This document shows, piece after piece, positions 60,187 to 64,000 of a stretch of DNA of 64,000 nucleotides. The DNA is taken from contig OZ024787.1 of assembly GCA_964017065.1 (NCBI GenBank), positions 3,297,921 through 3,361,920 on the forward strand, given 5' to 3'. Every line of letters begins with the position of its first letter. Position 1 is the first letter of the stretch. The translations under genes were made by a program, and so were the position numbers. Source of the DNA: Haliclona indistincta (lineage: Eukaryota > Porifera > Demospongiae > Haplosclerida > Chalinidae). Under the pieces are notes generated by a model. The model was not told the origin of the DNA and made no database searches. It was given only the letters and a program-made list of their open reading frames with translations.

Positions 60187-62272
60187 AATGGTTCTCTACG
60201 CTGGTTTCTCCGCTATTGCGTAAGGTATGTCTTGGAACTGTCTGCATGAGATACTGAGTTACACAGAACAGAAATAATTTGCTTACTGATGTGGAATTGA
60301 TCCTTTCAGATAATCATCAACGAACTTTTGAATCGTCTCTCTCGTCTTCTCTCACTAGTGATGATGTGTGTCAACAGCTGATCTCAGGTAGTCATGATGA
60401 CGACGATCAGGTGTGACATTATTATTACTACTTGCCCTCAAAACCAGGACCATAGTCCTTTTGTTTACTATAGTGTGATGCTTTGTCTATACCAATGATC
60501 CTCCTCTATTAGTAGATATCAGGATCATGAGGTGTGTAGTGGTCTCCATATACTAACTGGTTACCCTCATCACTCACTGTACAAGAGATTATCACTCAGT
60601 ATATCGTACTGGATGGTGACTGGGTAGGTGAGAGAGAGGGTGTGGCTGTGGGTGTGGTATTGTATGTATTTCACAGGCACAACCCTGTTCTCGATCTACC
60701 TGACATGTACATGCTGAATGAGGAGCCTACACTGGAATCAAGGTAGAACAGAGAGGTGTGTTTTTATGAGGAGATAGAAAAGGAATTATGACAAAAGAGT
60801 TACTGCTCTTTCATATTAATATTATTGTGTGTAGGACCGAGAGGATGAAGAACATGTCAGCTCTGTTATAAGGGAAAGCTGCAGTCTGGGACAACTCGCC
60901 AACTGAGAACAAAGAAAGCCTCATTCGAGAAACATTAATGGTAAATACAAAAATAATATGGCAGGCTGTTTGACATGGTCTTGTTTTAAACAAAAATTAA
61001 GGTAGCTAGTGTTAGTGTGTGAGAAGCAGCAGTGGCGTCTTGAATATTCTAATCTGTGTACATGCCGATTTCACAGTGATGTAATGATTGTTCTCTCTGT
61101 AGACCCTAGGGCTCAGAGGAGTGTTAGACCTGCTGGGAGTACGACACACAGTGGGTAGTGTGGATACCTTGCCTCCATCAAGAGAACAACTCATGATGAC
61201 AGCCTTTAATACACTACACAGGTCAGCTGACAGTCACATGATACATGTATGTATCACAAGTTGTGATGCTTTCTTATTCATAGTCCAGTCAGTAAGCTGA
61301 CAGTGGGTGCTAGAGGGTTATCTAAGCACCATCATTGTGATGGGAGTGCAAGCTGGTGGGGAAACAGCACTGGATGTGAGCCCATATGCATGCATGTGTA
61401 CAAATACTCAGCTGCATAGCTAGTGTAGCATGCATGAGCTTGAACCAGATGATGCTTTTGTGGTGTAAATAAAGAGCATCACTCATGAATGATGTGACTG
61501 AGAGTGCATATTCATGGTTAGTATATTTTTCATCTTTAGCAGAAGAGACAAAGAACCAACATGCTGTCAGTGTGGTTGAGACAATACTGGACAACTGTAC
61601 TTGGATCAACATACATACTCTACCTGTATGTACTGATTGAATTCACACTATCACTGTCACACCCTCCCACTATCATCCTCACCTTCTCACTGTCACCCTC
61701 ACTATAATCACACCCTCCCACTTATCACACCCTCCCACTTATCACACCCTCCCACTATCACACCCTCCCACTATCACACCCTCCCACTATCACACCCTCA
61801 CCCATAGTCATACCCTCATGCGTTATAACTAGCTATCACCCTCACAGTGATCACACCCTCCCACTTATCACACCCTCCCACTATCACACCCTCCCACTTA
61901 TCACACCCTCCCACTATCACACCCTCCCACTATCACACCCTCACCCATAGTCATACCCTCATGCGTTATAACTAGCTATCACCCTCACAGTGATCACACC
62001 CTCTCTCAGCCTATCACCAGTAAATTATTTGTGCAATATACTGTGTAATCGTGATAGCTAAAAAACAAAAGCAAAATGTTTTGACAAAAATTAATTATCT
62101 CCAAATGCCCAGTCATGGTCTTGCTCTCCTTTCAGCACGATACTAAAGTTGTGGAGATACGCACAGTGGAGGGATATGGAGCAAGATGGCAGCTGCTACC
62201 AGATGGTACACAGTTCAGAGGATTCCTGGAGCCACAGATGGAAGATGGACATAGCATACACTGGAAACACTG
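60187..62272 (+). pseudogene. Family X copy 4: nearly complete but broken
   Basis: All exon positions are present: about 60190-60223, 60309-60411, 60467-60626, 60677-60744, 60835-60940, 61104-61220, 61308-61380, 61540-61631 and 62135-62272. Three lesions: the initiator region is replaced (TAA lies directly before the TGGTTCTC exon-1 segment); a base is lost in exon 2 (CTTTTGAATCG instead of CTTTCTGAATCG); and exon 5 has TAA where the intact copy has CTATCA (CTGTTATAAGGG). The last exon is intact (FRGFLEPQMEDGHSIHWKH, stop). Similarity to copy 3 is high, so inactivation may be recent. Confidence 0.85.
61650..62015. repeat. Satellite array in family X copy 4
   Basis: Units of CACACCCTCCCACT(T)ATCA repeat, and a higher-order 140-base block including CATAGTCATACCCTCATGCG occurs twice (61800 and 61940). 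It lies in the same intron as the large array of copy 1, with a different unit length (about 17-18 bases). Confidence 0.88.
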
Positions 62273-62519
62273 ACCATGCATGCATTCTTCAATTTTTTAC
62301 AATGATGCATCTAAATCACATTTGTTATATTGAACTTACTAATCATCAATAGTTGCAGTAAAAATATTATCATGCGCTTTGACATGTTATAAATTCTTCT
62401 ACACTAAGTATAAATATTTACAAGCTGATTCTAAAAACTTGCTGTTTCACAAACACCACTTTAATACTAACAGTCAAGCATTAGGTAAAAGAGTAAAATA
62501 AAAGAAATTGTTTTATTGT

Positions 62520-62693
62520 TCATGGATCAGAGCCTTCTTTGCTTTCTTTGGGGGGTATCAACTTGCTGAGTTCTTTCAATAGTTTAGCAAATGTTGGTCG
62601 TTTTTTTGGATCATATTTCCAACACTCAGTCATTAAATCAAACACTGGTGGAGGACAGTTCTTAGGCGGAGGCATTCTGTATCCACTCTTTAC
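62520..62693 (-). CDS. Orphan last exon of a tyrosine-kinase-like gene
   Basis: It begins after an AG acceptor and reads VKSGYRMPPPKNCPPPVFDL then MTECWKYDPKKRPTFAKLLK to a stop: the C-lobe end of a tyrosine kinase (GYRMPxPxxCP, CWxxDPxxRPTF). It is homologous to exon 48774-48914 and, like it, lies about 250-330 bases past a family X gene in tail-to-tail orientation. No upstream exons are recognisable between 62694 and 64000, so the gene either continues beyond the window or was truncated. Catalytic residues lie in the missing part. Confidence 0.75.
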   Translation of the reverse strand, partial: VKSGYRMPPPKNCPPPVFDLMTECWKYDPKKRPTFAKLLKELSKLIPPKESKEGSDP

Positions 62694-62792
62694 CTGCATG
62701 AGATTGAGTTATTATTTGTATGGTTCCATAGCTTGTACCGCTACAATAGATAATGCTGTAGGTACTATAAGTACTGCTACGTAATAGTTAAT

Positions 62793-62944
62793 GTATGGTT
62801 CCAAGTGCATTATCGGATTTATCCACACTCGCTTCCGGTCGAGTAGGTAAAAATAGCGCACTCGGGCTCCGCCCTCATGCGCTATTTTTAGCTACGAGAC
62901 TGGAAGCGAGTGCAGATAAATCCGATAATGCACGAAGGAACCAT
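62793..62944. repeat. Large hairpin (GGATTTATC... arms)
   Basis: GGTTCCAAGTGCATTATCGGATTTATC...CACTCGCTTCC...AAAAATAGCGCA is mirrored through to GATAAATCCGATAATGCACGAAGGAACC. Arms of about 65 bases, loop CTCGGGCTCCGCCCTC. Confidence 0.85.
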
Positions 62945-62954
62945 ACGTTAATTG

Positions 62955-63732
62955 TTTTATTGTGCTTCCTGTTGAGATCAATGCGCATGCGCGAATCCCA
63001 TGTGTTCATTTCAAGATGGCTGAAGGTAGCCCTGATGCTAAAAGCTCTGTCTATCTCTATCATTACGACGAAAGAAGACGGAGTTGGCTCCCAGTTCTCG
63101 ATTTGTAGTCGCTTCTGACGCAGATGTGATAAAAGCTGCCGATGGAGTTGTTCCAGAAAACGCATCTAGAAGTGAACGCGTGGGGGTTGAGAAATTTTGA
63201 TAAATGGATGAAAGAAACCGGTATGGCAACTTCTTCTGAACCGGTGCCACAAGATTTACTTCACTGTAATCCTGTGATAGTTAGTAAATGGTTGTGCAAG
63301 TTTATTTTGGAAACTAGGCAGGAGAGCGGGAAGCCCTATCCTCCGAAATCTCTTTGTGTGGTCTATATCGTATGTCAAGTCCTTCAAGCGTTCCTGTTAA
63401 TCTATCAAACTTAATTGTTCTCTGGACAACTGCAGAATTTTTTATGCCAAGTAAAATGGCTGTTTGTCTAGTATGAATTTGATTAATTTGTACCCACTAG
63501 TATTGGGAGTATGTGATGGTATAAAGTCGTTGACAGGAAGCGTGGTCTGATCAAACAAACCACTGCCAGTGCAATATTTCTGATGTTGCACTGGGGTGCT
63601 CTTCCCATTGCTTTTCAATGGGAAAATGGCAGTGCATTATTTTTGATAATGCACTGTGGTTTGCCTGAGAGTGTGCTAGAGGATTTAATGCACGGGCGGT
63701 GTCTTTGATCTCAACAGGAAGTATACAATAAA
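62955..63732. mobile_element. Inverted-repeat element carrying a Crypton-like gene fragment
   Basis: TTTTATTGTGCTTCCTGTTGAGATCA at 62955 is mirrored by TGATCTCAACAGGAAGTATACAATAAAA near 63705-63732. Internal hairpins based on CAGTGCA(A/T)TATTTxTGAT occur at 63566-63595 and 63630-63656. A related AATGCACACTTTT inverted pair follows to about 63900. Confidence 0.65.
63016..63414 (+). pseudogene. Crypton-derived (ZMYM/QRICH-like) domain fragment
   Basis: ATG 63016 opens MAEGSPDAKSSVYLYHYDER and stops after WLPVLDL. ADVIKAADGVVPENASRS (about 63122-63165) is in one frame. The continuation VNAWGLRNFDKWMKETG, VPQDLLHCNPVIVSKWLCKF and ETRQESGKPYPPKSL is in another. The second part matches the N-terminal domain of Crypton-type recombinase proteins and their domesticated relatives in animals (pattern NxWAxxxFxxW...LxxWLxxFxxExRxxxGxxYPPxSL). 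A shift at about 63165 and truncation after the YPPKSL motif mean no recombinase core remains. Confidence 0.65.
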
Positions 63733-63734
63733 AC

Positions 63735-64000
63735 TTCTTAGACCATACCACGTGACTTTCGACCAATCAGATCGCTCAAAAAGTGTGCATTAAATAGCTT
63801 AATGCACACTTTTATTAATGCACCTCGTGGATTAAGTTCTCAATGCACACTTTTAGGTAAACAAAGATTGGTCGAAAGTCACGCAGTATGGTCTAAAACC
63901 TTTAGACCACACTAGGCGGTGCATTACGCGATATAAAGCACTCGGGCGTCGTCAATAACGGTCTCGAACGCGTGATAATGCACTCGCCTTCGGCTCGTGC
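63735..64000. repeat. Inverted repeats at the right edge
   Basis: CATACCACGTGACTTTCGACC (63745) is mirrored by GGTCGAAAGTCACGCAGTATG (63871). Inside is a palindrome AAAAGTGTGCATTAA...TTAATGCACACTTTT. The last 40 bases (GATAATGCACTCGCCTTCGG) resemble the loop of the 62793 hairpin. An element probably continues past the window. Confidence 0.7.

Overview
The window reads as nuclear DNA of an early-branching animal, most plausibly a demosponge. This rests on gene content and style: GT-AG introns of about 50-800 bases, Ig/FN3 receptor genes of the tyrosine-kinase type, a RING/TRAF-type zinc finger/MATH protein, THAP and Crypton-like transposon genes, and very dense inverted-repeat (foldback/MITE) DNA. 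There are no prokaryotic operons, CRISPR arrays or rRNA genes. The species cannot be named from sequence alone.

Layout. 0-6.5 kb: a 49-bp tandem array, a broken copy of a conserved 300-residue protein gene (family X), and a large 24-bp-unit satellite grown inside one of its introns and invaded by two inverted-repeat elements. 6.6-8.5 kb: an intronless RING + three-MATH gene. 11.0-18.8 kb (minus): an intronless 2596-codon gene with a SecA-like ATPase core in an otherwise intron-rich locus. 19-25.5 kb: nested transposons, including a Helitron-type STPR/DUF6570 gene split by an element with a 9-bp target duplication. 25.5-28.6 kb: a segmental duplication carrying a second broken family X copy. 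28.6-30.7 kb (minus): degraded transposon-type genes, one with a THAP domain. 30.9-40.6 kb: foldback elements, plus a second copy of the first 92 codons and 5' flank of the giant gene. 40.9-42.8 kb: a dead non-LTR retrotransposon. 43.9-48.4 kb: the partner segmental duplication, with the only intact family X gene (nine exons). 48.8-59 kb: a head-to-head pair of related receptors, one ending in a pseudokinase and the other in a tyrosine-containing tail. 60-64 kb: a fourth, broken family X copy, an orphan last kinase exon and a Crypton-like fragment.

How parts relate. A unit [family X (+) followed by a kinase (-), tail to tail] occurs twice (46.6-50.4 and 60.2-62.7 kb). The two receptors have matching Ig-FN3 ectodomains and start 245 bases apart on opposite strands, so they are probably co-expressed and may form a signalling pair. 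Five elements with 9-bp target duplications (Mutator-like by that criterion) sit at 19.1, 19.7, 21.4, 30.9 and 33.6 kb. Two of them share an odd cargo of CCCTAAA telomere-like repeats, GGGCCTTCGGCCC hairpins and a degenerate tRNA-like sequence. The strongest candidates for something undescribed are the giant SecA-like protein, the receptor/pseudokinase pair and the telomere-repeat/tRNA elements.
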